A DNA stretch of 64,000 nt from Dromiciops gliroides (GCF_019393635.1 NC_057862.1:416375669-416439668); one strand, 5' to 3'; positions 40,230 to 51,095 are shown, counted from the first letter of the stretch. Notes: a model not told the origin generated them from the letters alone. Numbers and translations are program-made.

Positions 40230-40864
40230 GAAGTTACAGGAAGGTAAAGTCCAAGTTTGTTCTTCCACACAGTTATCTTTTGCTGCTTCACCCACTCCAC
40301 CATCAACAAGTTGTTCCACTTCTCTCTAGGAAGCTTCTAGAAAGACAAGAGGTTCTCAGGAACTTTAGATGTTCAGGAACTTTGTGCTGTCCAAAACGCC
40401 ATGGTTCCCACTCTAAGAATTCTTTGGCTGCCCTGTCCAGCTCCCAATTTGCTTGAATCATTGAACTCCCTCCCTTCCTAAGGACATGTGATTGAGAAGC
40501 TCTACCACCACCTCTCCACAGCAGGGGGAAAGGTGGTGCTCAGATGCACAGACCTCTGCTGAGGACACCACCAACTTCCAAGCACCTCCAATGGCTGAAG
40601 TCAGATCTCAGTTCTCTTATTTCTGACCTCATTAGACTTCAACATCCTCTGAATCTGAGGCAGGTCTATTTGTCTCCTTTAGACCTATCCTGCTCAGATG
40701 TAAAATACCTAATCAAATAATCCCTGCATGAGGGAGTCATTTATCTTCAAAGAGGTGTGTCCAAATCAACAAGTATTCCGGCTAATGATATTTCCTAGAA
40801 TCAATATCCTTCCCCAAAATTTCCTCAGGTTGACCAGGCTCTCTAGGTAATAATGTTGTGTGTG

Positions 40865-40877
40865 CTTTAACACATGA

Positions 40878-40907
<30 letters not shown>
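40865..40907 (+). repeat. (CA)n simple repeat
   Basis: About 18 CA units after AACACATGAA. Confidence 0.95.
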
Positions 40908-40909
<2 letters not shown>

Positions 40910-40969
40910 GACAGCAAAAATCTTAGCTGGCTAATGAGTTCCCCATTCGCTTACATATGTCACAGGATC

Positions 40970-41155
40970 ACAGACTTGAAGCTGAAAGGGACCTTGGAGG
41001 CCACCCACTCCAACCGCCTCATCTGATATGGAAACTGAGGCCCAGAGCAGAGCTTAAGTAACTAGCCCTAAGTCACAAAGGTGACACAGCTGGGATTCAA
41101 ATTCAGGGCCTGTGACTCTAAATTCAATATTCTTTCCAATACTGTGCTGCCTTCT
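40970..41155. repeat. Ancient MIR-like repeat
   Basis: GGGACCTTGGAGGCCACCCA, GGAAACTGAGGCCCAGAGCA and ACACAGCTGGGATTCAAATT; the best preserved of three such copies here. Confidence 0.6.
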
Positions 41156-41184
41156 CAGTACCGTGGTCTCATCACAAGTCTCTC

Positions 41185-41330
41185 TTTTTTTTTAAGTGGG
41201 GCAGTGAGGATTAAATGACTTGCCCAGGGTCACACAGCTAGTAAGTGTCAAGTATCAGAGGCCAGATTTGAACTCAGGTACTCTTGAATCCAGGGCCGGT
41301 GCTTTATCCACTGAGCCACCTAGCTTCCCC
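41185..41330 (-). repeat. WSINE1-like SINE, antisense
   Basis: Poly-T, AAGTGGGGCAGTGAGGATTA to CCACCTAGCTTCCCC; flanked by related TCACAA...GTCTCTTTT sequences. Confidence 0.92.
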
Positions 41331-41345
41331 TCACAATAGTCTCTT

Positions 41346-41500
41346 TTTTTTTTTTTTAAAGTGAGGCAATTGGGGTTAAGTGACTTGCCCAGGGTCACAC
41401 AGCTAGTAAGTGTGTGTTAAGTGTCTGAGGCCGGATTTGAACTCAGGTACTCCTGACTCCAGGGCCAGTGCTCTATCCACTGCGCCACCTAGCTGCCCCT
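41346..41500 (-). repeat. WSINE1-like SINE, antisense, adjacent to the previous copy
   Basis: ACAATAGTCTCTT at 41,333-41,345 and 41,501-41,513 brackets it. It has an extra GTGT in the CORE region. Confidence 0.94.
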
Positions 41501-41723
41501 ACAATAGTCTCTTAAGAGAATTTTTTTTCCTCACTGGAATCATTTCACTGAATAGCTTTAGAATATCATTCTCAAGGTTTCTATCCCTCATGGGCTGACT
41601 TCCTTGCAAAATTTTGGGCCAGAGGATCCTACTTCTCCTCTCTCTAAGCACTGCTCTCCCAAATATCTAGAGATTGGGTTGGACTATGCCCAGCCTTCTC
41701 CTCTTATCAAAAATCATAAAACC

Positions 41724-41866
41724 TGGGGGCAGCTAGGTGGTGCAATGGATAAAGCACTGGCGATGGATTCAGGAGGACCTGAGTTCAAATCCAGCCTCAG
41801 ACACTTGACACTAGCTGTGTGACCCTGGGCAAGTCACTTAATCCCCATTGACCCCCCCTCCCAAAA
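41724..41866 (+). repeat. WSINE1-like SINE, sense, with 15-bp target duplication
   Basis: AAAAATCATAAAACC at 41,709-41,723 and at about 41,867-41,881. The body lacks a few bases of the ACACTTACTAGC segment. Confidence 0.93.
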
Positions 41867-42445
41867 AAAAATCATAAAACCACAAGGTATCTAGCTACAA
41901 TGGTCCTTTTACCCCAGCATCCAGTTCCTTGTTGATGAGAATCACACATAGAGCAGAATTTCTTGTTAGTTACTCTAACTTTTGATGAATGAAATTATTT
42001 TTAAGGCAAGTCAAGGAATTATTAACTATTCGAAATATTCCAGCAAGTATCTAGGTAAATGAAGTCCCTCACTGCTATTATATTGTGCCTCAGTGCCAAG
42101 CTTGTGATATTCCCCCAAAGTCTTCATTATTTCCTGTCTATTTAAATGTATTGATAACTATTTAATATAATTCATTAAAATGCATATCTAAACATTAGCC
42201 ATTAATTATTACAATTTATCTAAAAGAAATACTTCTTAAACTTAGGTCACAGCAGGACAAAAATAAATTTATGTATGTATTACAATTTAAAAAGAAACTT
42301 CAAGATGCAGGTAGCATTTAGAATACACTGCTGGGGAAGACTGTGGAACATACAAAGATTTACTATTATAGGACTTAATATCTATTAATTATCTTGGTAT
42401 TCTTAGAGCCAAGGAACTACAGAAACTAAATGCAAGAGGATTTCA

Positions 42446-42610
42446 TTAAGAAGTGATTCTTTGTGGCTGACAATTATTCTACCATCTTCTGGTGTCAAAC
42501 AGCAGACGACTGCTTCATGGGTTATTCATTATCACCCTGTGGATTTGGACACATGAGTACTTTGTCTCATTCACCTACATATTAACTGACTCAATACTAA
42601 TTAACCTGTT
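42446..42610 (+). repeat. Unassigned repeat, copy B
   Basis: CTTCTGGTGTCA, CATGGGTTATTC, CCTGTGGATTTG and TTCACCTACATATTAACTG align with copy A at 25,180-25,345 in order and spacing. Confidence 0.6.
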
Positions 42611-45600
42611 TCTAAGTGTATAATGCACAAGTTGAGGATAGCAATGATCAGTCCTATGCCTAATCCACTGCTTCCAATGTTGAAATTCAAATGCTTTCAA
42701 GTAATTAGATGTCACAATATATACTATATGGTTAATTTTAATATGCATAGCTATCATGTGATCATACATCATAAACATGATCAAATCATCATGTTTAGAA
42801 CACACAAGAATGCCCTGTCAACTACATTAACATAAACTTGATTTCATGTTTAAAATTACCTGTTAAATTCATACTTATATAGAGCATAGTGAAGAACTCA
42901 TCCTCCATTTTAAGAACATCTTTAAATAAATGTTTAAATTCCTGAATGTGGGTGATGTCAGGGACAATTTTTCACAGAAAATATAGGAAAGATAGTTATA
43001 AGTGCCTTAGACCAATATCAGTTATCTAACCAAATATTAGTTATCTAAGTTTCCATCAAGAACACTATAAACCAAGTTAAAGGCATCTTAAACAGAAATA
43101 ATGTCATAGTTTGGGTTCTTCCAAACTAAAAACAAACAAAAACATCCAGCAAAGTACATATTACATGCTGACATAATAATCAGTTTTCTTGTAGAATATA
43201 CTTACAGTATATCTTCATATAGTATTCACACAGTAAATAACAAAAAGTATCTTAGTGGTGTTTTCTTAGTCTTTGATTACCCCTTTAGTAGAAACAATGA
43301 TCAAAGAGAAAGACCCCTAATTTTCTTAGTGGGTTTTTCAGTTGATGATCTTCCAAATAATCTTAGTCAGTGCATGAGACAGTTGGAGGCTGCACAGGAA
43401 GAAGTGAAAAAGTAAAATGTTCTATTCAGATTTAACACTGATCTCTTACTCTCATTACTCTGAGGGTCAAAAGTGATAATCCACTGCCTTGTTTTGGACC
43501 CAGAAAACTCAAGTCTTCAAACCTAAAATTGTGAATATATCTAATATTACTGGAAAGAGAGCAGGGAAAGAGATATAAAGAAAAAAGGGAAGCGGTGTCT
43601 ACCCTCTAGTAACTTAGAATTAGTTGGGAAGAAATCTATAAACATACACATCAACACCCCTAACTAGAGACCTACAGAACACTTGTACCAAGCAATGAGT
43701 CAGTGTAGTACAAGGGAAAAAGTATTCAACAAATGTTTATTGAATGAATGAACCAACTATAAGTTAGAGACCTGGATTCTGGTTCTATCTCTGCTACTAA
43801 CTTGCTATCTGACTTTGGGCCTTCCTAATATGTAAAATGAGAGGATTAGGCTAGATAATCAAAAGGTACAAAAGAGACAGTGGAGAGTCAGAGATTCTTC
43901 AATATACCCTACCACCAATTACCTAAGTGACATGTGGCAATCCCTTTCCAGACCTGTTTTCTCACCTGTAAAATGAGGGTGTTGAAGTAGATAGCTCTAA
44001 AAGTCACATTCAGCACCAACATTCTGTGACTCTTTGACCTAACTCTAATCCATTACACTTTGTCCCAAGTAGTATATGTCACCAAATACATCTGCCTCCA
44101 ACCTCATTTTAGGCGAGAGTCTGGATTAAAACCATAATTCATTAGATGCCACTTATTATCATTTCTCATAAAAGGACATAAGCACAGAAGGAATAATGCC
44201 AGAATGTCTAAATCTTAATTTATATATCGAGTTAACATGAAAGTAGCTCAATAATAAATACTTGTACTGAACTGAATTTTTTTGCCTCAATATTAATCAC
44301 TGATCTATTTTACAGAGATTAATAAAAGATCACAAAGAAGTCTAAAAAACTTAGGGTGCTGTACAAGTGTTAAAACAGTAAATTAACATCATTCCCAAAC
44401 CCAATATGTACTCTTATCCTGGGGACACTGTATCAAACAAAAAGTTGAAAAACAGTAGTATCTTGATGAAAACATTGCTTTTGTACCTCACACATTGAAC
44501 AATTAGAGACCCTGTAAAACTAGGAACCCCTTTCCAATTAATGCTATCATTTAAAGAGAGCTAGACTTAAGGGCCTCTACATGATGTAAAGACCTAGGAC
44601 AAATCACAACCTCTCTGAGGTTCAGCTTCCTCAACTGAAAAACAAAAGGGTTGGCCTAGATGGCAACTAAGGTCCCTTTTAGCTCTAGATAAAAGATTCT
44701 TGTGACCAAGGATAAGAAATTTCATCCCTCTAAACCTTAGTTTCCTCACCTGTATAATGGAAATACTATCAATCTCAAAGAGGTTAATGCAAGAAAAATG
44801 CATTGTAGGCTTTAAGCTCTGTCGAACCTGTTATTTCTTAAGGGGAATAATATTCATTGCCTTGCTACAACAAATTATTCATTAATTTAAAGTGAAATTG
44901 GACCTTTGCTATGAAGGCCTCAGAAACATAATAATTCCTTTAAAAGTCATTAAGCTACTTTAGGATAAGGGTCTTATATAATACATCCAATTTCTTATTT
45001 TTGTCTGAAGGGCATCTACTCCTCACTTCAGAAATATTTTCAAGCTATTAATTAACTAGGAAGCCACCACATTCCAGCTTGTACTTAACAAAACCAAACC
45101 CATTATTATAGCACCACCCAGAATAATGGAGACAAACAACATTTATTTATATATCTGCTGTCAGTGACTAAATGACACAGACTTACTTGTCCTCTAACTG
45201 CCAGAGTTTTTAATCCAGACATGCAAGAGAGGAAGTGAAAAGGGAACTTAGAGAGAAGGAAGGAAGGAAGAGGGAAATATGAGAAGACTGCCTTCAGATG
45301 TAGCAGGCAAAAACAAAGATAAGTTTAATTTAAAAGAGAAGATCCCCGCAGCCTAGCTGTATGGCTTATACTTCTGAGAAAATGAAACCTCAGCCACTGC
45401 CCTAAAACCAAACAGCATGGTCATCAACGCCAACAGTGTCTTATTAAACAGCAAGTCAACAGTGTTTAATACCTACCTACCCTGACACGGGGAAAATCAA
45501 AAACTATGAAATAGATTCGAGTATCCTACAGCTCACAGGACAGGTACCACCGTGGCAAAGATGACAGACTGTCCTAAGTGCAAGATGTGGGAAATGAACC

Positions 45601-45879
45601 CTGACTTTCGGTTTCCCAAACACACAAAGAAGTGCCCCGCTGCAGGATAGCTGCGAGCCTGAAAGGTCAAGAATGATGACTGACTTCAAAGCCGATCTAT
45701 TAAGAACCACCCCCCCCCTCCCCCTGGTGAAGACACCGACTCCTCTTCAGGGACTCCCTCCCTGACATGCACCAAGACTCTGAGACCCTGGGACCCTGGC
45801 CCGGAGACCTACTTAGCACTTTTCACAAAAAGAGCAAAAGTTGCACTCTTGGACTAGGGACGGAGAGAGCTGGGGAGGA
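42611..45879. other. ANKRD27 intron 1 near the promoter, few repeats
   Basis: Mostly unique. Old MIR fragments lie near 43,770-43,860, 43,930-44,030 (CTCACCTGTAAAATGAGGGT) and 44,590-44,800 (CTTAGTTTCCTCACCTGTAT), with an L2-like bit at 43,725. No young SINE occurs here, unlike the rest of the intron. Confidence 0.5.
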
Positions 45880-46530
45880 AGCAGGGGCCAGACTGAGGGG
45901 TGAGGGGTGGGGACGGGGTGGACAAACACCGAGGCCCCACGCCCCGCACAGCCGGGGAGGGCGCGGGGACTGACACGAGTACAGGGCCCTCCCCCGGCCG
46001 GGCCCTGCTGCTTTCCCCGGCCCCATGCCCCGGTGAGGCCCCGGCGGAGCCGGAACAAGGTAAGCAGAGACACCTGCGGACGAGGGGCGGCGGTCACCAA
46101 GGGGGTGGGGGGCCCCTCCGGCTTCCTGCTGCCCCGGCCCGTTCAGGTGCCCACCGCCCCCACCCTCCCAAGCCAGGGGAACGGGACGTCAGCCCTAGGA
46201 ACTTGTGGAGAACCACTTACTCAGGTAACTACCATGGTTTCACTTCCTGCCCATCTCCGGGGAGGCTGTGGCGAAGGCGGCAACATCTGCACCTTCAACG
46301 CAGAGCCTTCCCCGCCCCTCCCAAGCCACTCACCCTGGCCCCGGAGGGCTCTCAGCCCCGGAGCTGCAAACCTACCAATCAGCGGCCGCCTCCGCGAAAA
46401 CTGACACACAGGCAGAGCAATCGCCAAAGCCTAGCTAGTTCGAAAGGCGGAGCCTCAAAGCGAGGCTTCCTACGAGAGCGCCCTGCCGCTACTGAACATG
46501 CGCAGGGCTATCCGGCTATTGGGTGCGGGT
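45880..46530. promoter_or_regulatory. CpG island at the ANKRD27 promoter
   Basis: GC-rich and CpG-dense in a window that is otherwise AT-rich, unmethylated-island type by composition. It contains CCAATCAG at 46,375-46,382 on the plus strand, an inverted CCAAT at 46,518-46,522 and an NRF1-like half site at 46,498-46,505. It has no TATA box. A plus-strand donor, AACAAG|GTAAGC, at 46,059/46,060 hints at transcription in both directions. Long open frames across the island are composition effects. Confidence 0.7.
46221..46480 (-). other. ANKRD27: Probable ANKRD27 non-coding first exon
   Basis: On the minus strand a strong donor, ACCTGA|GTAAGT, sits at 46,221/46,220 inside a CpG island upstream of the initiator exon. 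Human ANKRD27 also begins with a non-coding exon. The 5' end is approximate: it is placed below an inverted CCAAT box at 46,518-46,522 and an NRF1-like CATGCGCA at 46,498-46,505. No transcript evidence is available, so the start could be off by 50-100 bp. Confidence 0.6.
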
Positions 46531-46719
46531 TCTGCGCTTGTGACTGAAGAGAGGCCGGCTTGCATGGCTGGCTGGTCTGTGGTAGCTTTCGATAAAAAGC
46601 TTGAGTTTGCATCCCGGTGGGTTGGCTTTCCGTGCACTGTATAGGGCAAGCATTCGCAGAAGGGACTCCGAGGGCGGGGTAATGCGAGTCTCCACCTACA
46701 TCACCCATGGGGTAACAAG

Positions 46720-46930
46720 ACTGTGAGCTGTAGATTTGGAGAACTAGGTTCTAGTCCCTCCTCTACCTCTAACGCGCTTTGAGATCTGGGCCAAATTATT
46801 TCCCCTCACTGGGACTCAGTTTCCCCAACCACAAAATGAAGAAGTTAGATCGAATAAGTAGTAAGCACCTACTACGTGTCCGTGCTACAGGATACAAGTA
46901 CAAAGAATGAGTAGCTCCCTGCTCGAAAGT
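46720..46930 (+). repeat. MIR-type and L2 fragments between the two CpG islands
   Basis: CACTGGGACTCAGTTTCCCC then AAGCACCTACTACGTGTCCG, both diverged. Confidence 0.6.
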
Positions 46931-46979
46931 TTACATACACTCTGATAGGGAGAACAGATACCTATAAAGAGATGTGCAA

Positions 46980-47134
46980 GGGGCAGCTAGGTGGTGCAGT
47001 GGATAAAGCACTGGCCCTGGATTCAGGAGTATCTGAGTTCAAATCCGGCCTCGGACACTTTACTTACTAGCTGTGTGACCCCGGGCAAGTCACTTAACCC
47101 CCACTGCCCCGCAAAAAAAAAAAAAAAAAAAAAA
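46980..47134 (+). repeat. WSINE1-like SINE, sense, between the two promoters
   Basis: GGGGCAGCTAGGTGGTGCAG to CCCCCACTGCCCCGC and a 23-base A tail. GAGATGTGCA before and AAGATGTGCA after. Confidence 0.94.
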
Positions 47135-47249
47135 AGATGTGCAGCACAAATATAAAGTTAACACATACATATATAAAGTAGTTAAATAAATGCAAGATAC
47201 TATGGGAGAAAGGAAACTGGGATGGGCGAGTTTGCAACAGATTTTTTTA

Positions 47250-47645
47250 ATACATTTTCTCATTTGTCTCACAAAAACCTTATGTGTTTGGTGCTACGGG
47301 TAACGATGTCCATTTTACAGCTAAGGAAATTGCGGTCCAAATGAGTAGGGTGACCTGTATAATCACACAGCAAGTGCCAGGCACAATTTGAACCCGAGTC
47401 TTCTCTTTCACAAGAACTCTCGTTTTTATTGCACCTTCAGGTTTTCAATTGGGCACAATATCCCTGACGAGACAGGCAATGCAAAGATTATCCTATCCCC
47501 ATTATAGAAATGAGGAAACCTGGGCTCAAAGAACGGAATTTATTTTTCCAGTGTAACTCCACAAGAAAGTGTCGAGGCGCGGATCGGAACCGACTTCAAG
47601 GCCATGCTAGTTGACATTCTGTTAGATTCCGCCACCGCCTTCTAG
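47250..47645 (-). repeat. Two MIR-type fragments, antisense, upstream of RGS9BP
   Basis: CATTTTACAGCTAAGGAAAT and GAACCCGAGTCTTCTC (first); CCCATTATAGAAATGAGGAA (second). The second has CpG-rich substitutions where it meets the RGS9BP island. Confidence 0.6.
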
Positions 47646-48342
47646 CACAGGACACCCCGGGACTCTGCTTACCATGGCACGCCCCGTCCCATCTTCCTCT
47701 CGGCTCTCGGATTGGATGCTGAGGGATTGCAGTCTTTCAATATGCATCTCCCCCGAGTAAACCAGAGATGATCCTGGGAGGGGCGGAGGAGGCATGTGAC
47801 CTGCCCGGCCCCCCGCAGCGCCGCCCACCCCAGACTGTAGGGCGGGAGAACCTGGGGCACGGGAGCCAGAGAGACTATCAGATTATAGGATCAACGTCGC
47901 GGGACCCCGGCGGGGCCAGGGCTCTGCCAGGTGCGGAAAGGATGGATGCCCCAGTCTCGTACTCTTGATTCCGGTGAGTGGGGACGAGAAACACAAAGAT
48001 TTTTTAAAAGGAAAAGCGGGGAGCCCTGGACCTTGGCTAGGCTGGACGCGGGGTCCAGCAGGAGATGAACTCATTGTGGGGCCGTCCCGGGCGCCGCACC
48101 GAGCTAGCCTTGGCCCCTCTAACGCTGGGCCCCCGCGAGCCGGACACCTGCATGGAGAGAAGAGGGGAACGATGAAGAAGAGCTCAGCTCGAACCACGTC
48201 CGAGGGCGGCGGCCGGTGCCTTCGGGTCCCTGCCTCTCCGAGCTCGTGAGCGTGAAAAGACTGCGTCCAGCGCTGGCCCTTGGGACCCTAGGAGCCGCGG
48301 CAACAACAGGGAGGAGGAGCAGCAATCAACCCCCTCAGAAGT
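47640..48342 (+). promoter_or_regulatory. RGS9BP: RGS9BP promoter, CpG island and 5' UTR
   Basis: GC- and CpG-rich sequence runs from here into the coding region. The exact start site is not visible and there is no clear TATA box. A good plus-strand donor, ATTCCG|GTGAGT, at 47,973/47,974 could mark an upstream untranslated exon, with a weak acceptor CCCTAG near 48,290. Human RGS9BP is described as a single-exon gene, so an unspliced 5' UTR is the default reading. Confidence 0.55.
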
Positions 48343-49056
48343 ATGGCGAAAGAAGAGTGCAAAGCGCTCCTGGACGCCTTGAACCGAGTGACAGCCTGCT
48401 ACCGGCACATGGTCCTCAGCGTGGGCGGCACCGCGGACTCGCAGAACCTGCGAGAGGAGCTGAAGCAGACGCGGCAGAAAGCGCACGATTTGGCTGTGGC
48501 CAACAGGAACAAGCTCACCGCGGCCCTGAAGGACAAGAATGTCAGCAAGGAGGACAAGGCAGAGTTCGAGCGCCTCTGGGTTATTTTCTCTACATGCCTG
48601 GAGATCCTGGAGACCGACATGAAGCGGGCCCTGGAGCTGGGGCTAGAGTTCCCCTTAAACGTGCCCAGGAGGCACCTCATCCAGACGGGCATGTCTGGAG
48701 GCACCGCGGGCGTGGCTGCACGAGCCATGAGCGTCCAGAACATGAAGTACGAGGCCGAACGCAACATCGATGAAGTGGATCTGAAAGACCTGGAGCAGGA
48801 GATCCACAAGGTGGGAGAGATGATGTATGAAATGGAGATGAAAGTGAACGTGCCTCAGTGGACTGTGGAGGCCAAACAGGATCCCGGGGCAGAGCTCAAA
48901 TCCACCACCAGTGCAGGAGCTTCCTCGGGGGGTTTCGTCTCAGTAGAAGAGAGAAAAGGCTTTTGTGACATTAGCAAACTTCTGGCTGCGATTGTTTTCA
49001 GTGCTGTGCTCATCATAGCTGTTATCTTGGCTGTGTGTGTGGTGAAATTGTCCTAA
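48343..49056 (+). CDS. RGS9BP: RGS9BP (R9AP), RGS9-1 anchor protein, intact single-exon gene
   Basis: 237 residues, against about 235 in human. It starts [14 protein letters not shown] (human [14 protein letters not shown]) and ends AVCVVKLS (human AVCVAKLS). Residues 1-100 form the predicted N-terminal helical bundle, with RQKAHDLAV and [10 protein letters not shown] conserved. Residues 140-185 contain the SNARE-like helix and the hallmark [13 protein letters not shown]. About residues 213-233 ([20 protein letters not shown]) form one C-terminal membrane anchor. The protein holds the RGS9-1/Gbeta5 complex on photoreceptor outer-segment membranes and boosts transducin GTPase activation; loss causes bradyopsia in human. 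The start is the first ATG of the conserved frame. GC-rich like its island. Transcribed away from ANKRD27, as in human. Confidence 0.97.
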   Translation: MAKEECKALLDALNRVTACYRHMVLSVGGTADSQNLREELKQTRQKAHDLAVANRNKLTAALKDKNVSKEDKAEFERLWVIFSTCLEILETDMKRALELGLEFPLNVPRRHLIQTGMSGGTAGVAARAMSVQNMKYEAERNIDEVDLKDLEQEIHKVGEMMYEMEMKVNVPQWTVEAKQDPGAELKSTTSAGASSGGFVSVEERKGFCDISKLLAAIVFSAVLIIAVILAVCVVKLS

Positions 49057-49800
49057 TGGAAATGGGGGGCTCAATCACAGACTGACTGACGGACACTTCC
49101 CCCAGTTCCCATCAAAACTTCTATTCCTTTGAAAGACCAAAGTGGTTGGGGTTTTGTGTGTTTTAATGTAAGGGATGTGGATGTCTTCTGCAGTGAATCT
49201 GGTTTTTTTAAGTACACTTCAGACTCTACAAAGCAATGTTTGCTTTCTGGACCTGGAAGAGTTAATTTTGCACAAATTATCTGGGTATTATAGCTAACGG
49301 CTAGAAGAGATTTACCTGCTATTAATAGAAGACCTATCACAACGACCCCAAATTACCTCTCTTTAATAGGTTATGATGTGCTGCTGGTTCATGTTTACAA
49401 AGTGTCTGAATTTGACACCCCCAAGTATAATTTGGGGAAAAATACAATGGGTCGTTTTGTAAAACGTTTCCTTTTCCTTTTTTTCTGAAAGGAATAGTAA
49501 ATAGCAAATAAGCAATTTTTATCTGATTTCTTCAGGCCTGAGTTTAGGAGAATAATCAAATAGTGAACCACAGTAAACGGTGCCTGATTGATTGTACTCT
49601 TTGACCAGGCTTCTCTTTAGTCACAAAACAAGCCAAACTAGATCAGTAGAAAAAGTTATGTTCCCACGGTCTCACAAAACTGTTCTCCCTTAAACTACAG
49701 ATATTCTATTCCAGTTGAGTGTGCCCTTTAATGTAGATGGGTTAAACTGCACATTAACTATTGAAGATCAGAAATAAACCTGTTTCACTCAGGAAGGAGA
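49057..49800 (+). other. RGS9BP: RGS9BP 3' UTR
   Basis: Repeat-free sequence follows the TAA. The first canonical AATAAA is at 49,773-49,778, in the context GAAATAAACCTG, giving a 3' UTR of about 0.75 kb. A second AATAAA near 50,458 could extend it. The extent is inferred. Confidence 0.6.
49773..49778 (+). terminator. RGS9BP: Candidate RGS9BP polyadenylation signal AATAAA
   Basis: Canonical hexamer about 720 bp past the stop codon, in unique sequence, with a TG-rich stretch just after it. Confidence 0.55.
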
Positions 49801-50510
49801 AAATGGAAAGTCATTTTAATAGACTTTGGTGGTGAGCAAAACATAATTAAAATTGACACTTTCTCCTTCACTCTAATTTGTCTTTGTTCCATAGCTAGAC
49901 TAGAGCTGCTGCCCATACAAGGTTGGGGGGAGGGGAAATCCTTTTCTAAATCCTAATCCTATAATCCTTAGCAGCAAAATGCATAGTGAGAACAATAATA
50001 TTTTAGCTTGCTTAAGGGGATGCCAGGGCCTCTGACTCTGATGGAAACTGCAGGAAATGAAGGTAAATTTTATGTCCAAAATGACCAGTCACAACCTTTA
50101 TAGGCAAGAATTCAGTTTACATCACTGCTGAGAGAAATCATGATCTACCACTAATCTAGAGAAATAGTGAATTGATCAGTTATTAGGTTCACCAGTCCAA
50201 ATATTGTTAGCTGAGAATTTTCATTTTTGAGAATTTTAGTATTTTTCATTTGGAAAACAAATCTCAAATGCCTAAGTTATTTTCATCTTGTTAGTTTTCA
50301 AAATCTCAAATTCACAACAAAAACAATATAAGGAATTCAAGCCCAAATAAATATACCAAATGCATAATTTATCCTACTCTCCTTTTGCATAAAAGCCTTG
50401 ACAATGATTCATGCTATACACACTAATGTACCCACTTCAGAGTAAACAGTTCCATTCAATAAATATGTGTGGAATGTCCTAATATTAGGTTCATGATACT
50501 GGGGGTTTGG
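49801..50510. other. RGS9BP 3' flank, nothing recognised
   Basis: AT-rich unique sequence. The next expected gene in human order, NUDT19, is not seen. Confidence 0.5.
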
Positions 50511-50514
50511 GGAT

Positions 50515-51095
50515 TGGGTGGAAAGAATAAGCATTTCTAGAGCTACTACTATGCAAGGTGGGTGCTATCATTACCCCCATTTTACAGCTGAGGAAACTAA
50601 AGCAAATAGATCAAGTGATTTGCTCAGGGTCACATAGCTAGTAAGTGCAGTCATGTCTGACTCTTTCATGATCCCATTTGAGGTTTTCTTGGCGAAGATA
50701 CTGGAGTGGTTTGCCATTTCCTTCTCCAGCTTATTTTACAAATGAGGAACTGAGGATTAAATGATTTGCCCAGGTTCACACAGCTATTAAGTATCTGAGG
50801 CCTGATTTGAACTGTCTTCCTGACTCCAGGCCCAGTACCTCTATCCACTGTGCCACCAGCTACTTCATAATAACATATTAAGGTTTGCAAAGTGCTTTAT
50901 GTTTATTATCTCATTTGATCCTCACAATGACCCTGGGTGGTAGGTGCTATGAGCTACCCTATTTTATAGGCACAGAAAAATTAAGTCACTTATCCAGAGT
51001 CATACAGCTAACAAATGTCTGAGGCTGGATTTGAACTCAGGTCTTTCTGACTCCAAGTCCATTGCTCTAAGTACTCTACCACCTAGCTGCCTCTG
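50515..51095 (-). repeat. MIR-type SINEs with a MAR1-type SINE between them, antisense
   Basis: Flanks 50,515-50,645 and 50,865-51,095 are MIR-type (CATTTTACAGCTGAGGAAAC; AGCCTCATT-type end with CCACCTAGCTGCCTCTG). The centre, 50,646-50,864, has the MAR1 signature CTGGAGTGGTTTGCCATTTC and CTTCTCCAGC. Confidence 0.75.

Noticed and set aside
45900-46547. A 215-codon plus-strand frame and overlapping frames in the CpG island
   Set aside because: GC-rich composition removes stops. The Pro/Arg/Gly-rich sequence has no recognisable domain and spans the likely ANKRD27 first exon on the other strand.
47681-47730. Photoreceptor CRX sites upstream of RGS9BP
   Set aside because: GGATTG occurs twice but the core GGATTA does not occur clearly; too weak to annotate.
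48216-48809. Long frames overlapping RGS9BP in other frames and on the minus strand
   Set aside because: Shadows of the GC-rich RGS9BP coding sequence, which matches a known protein along its whole length.
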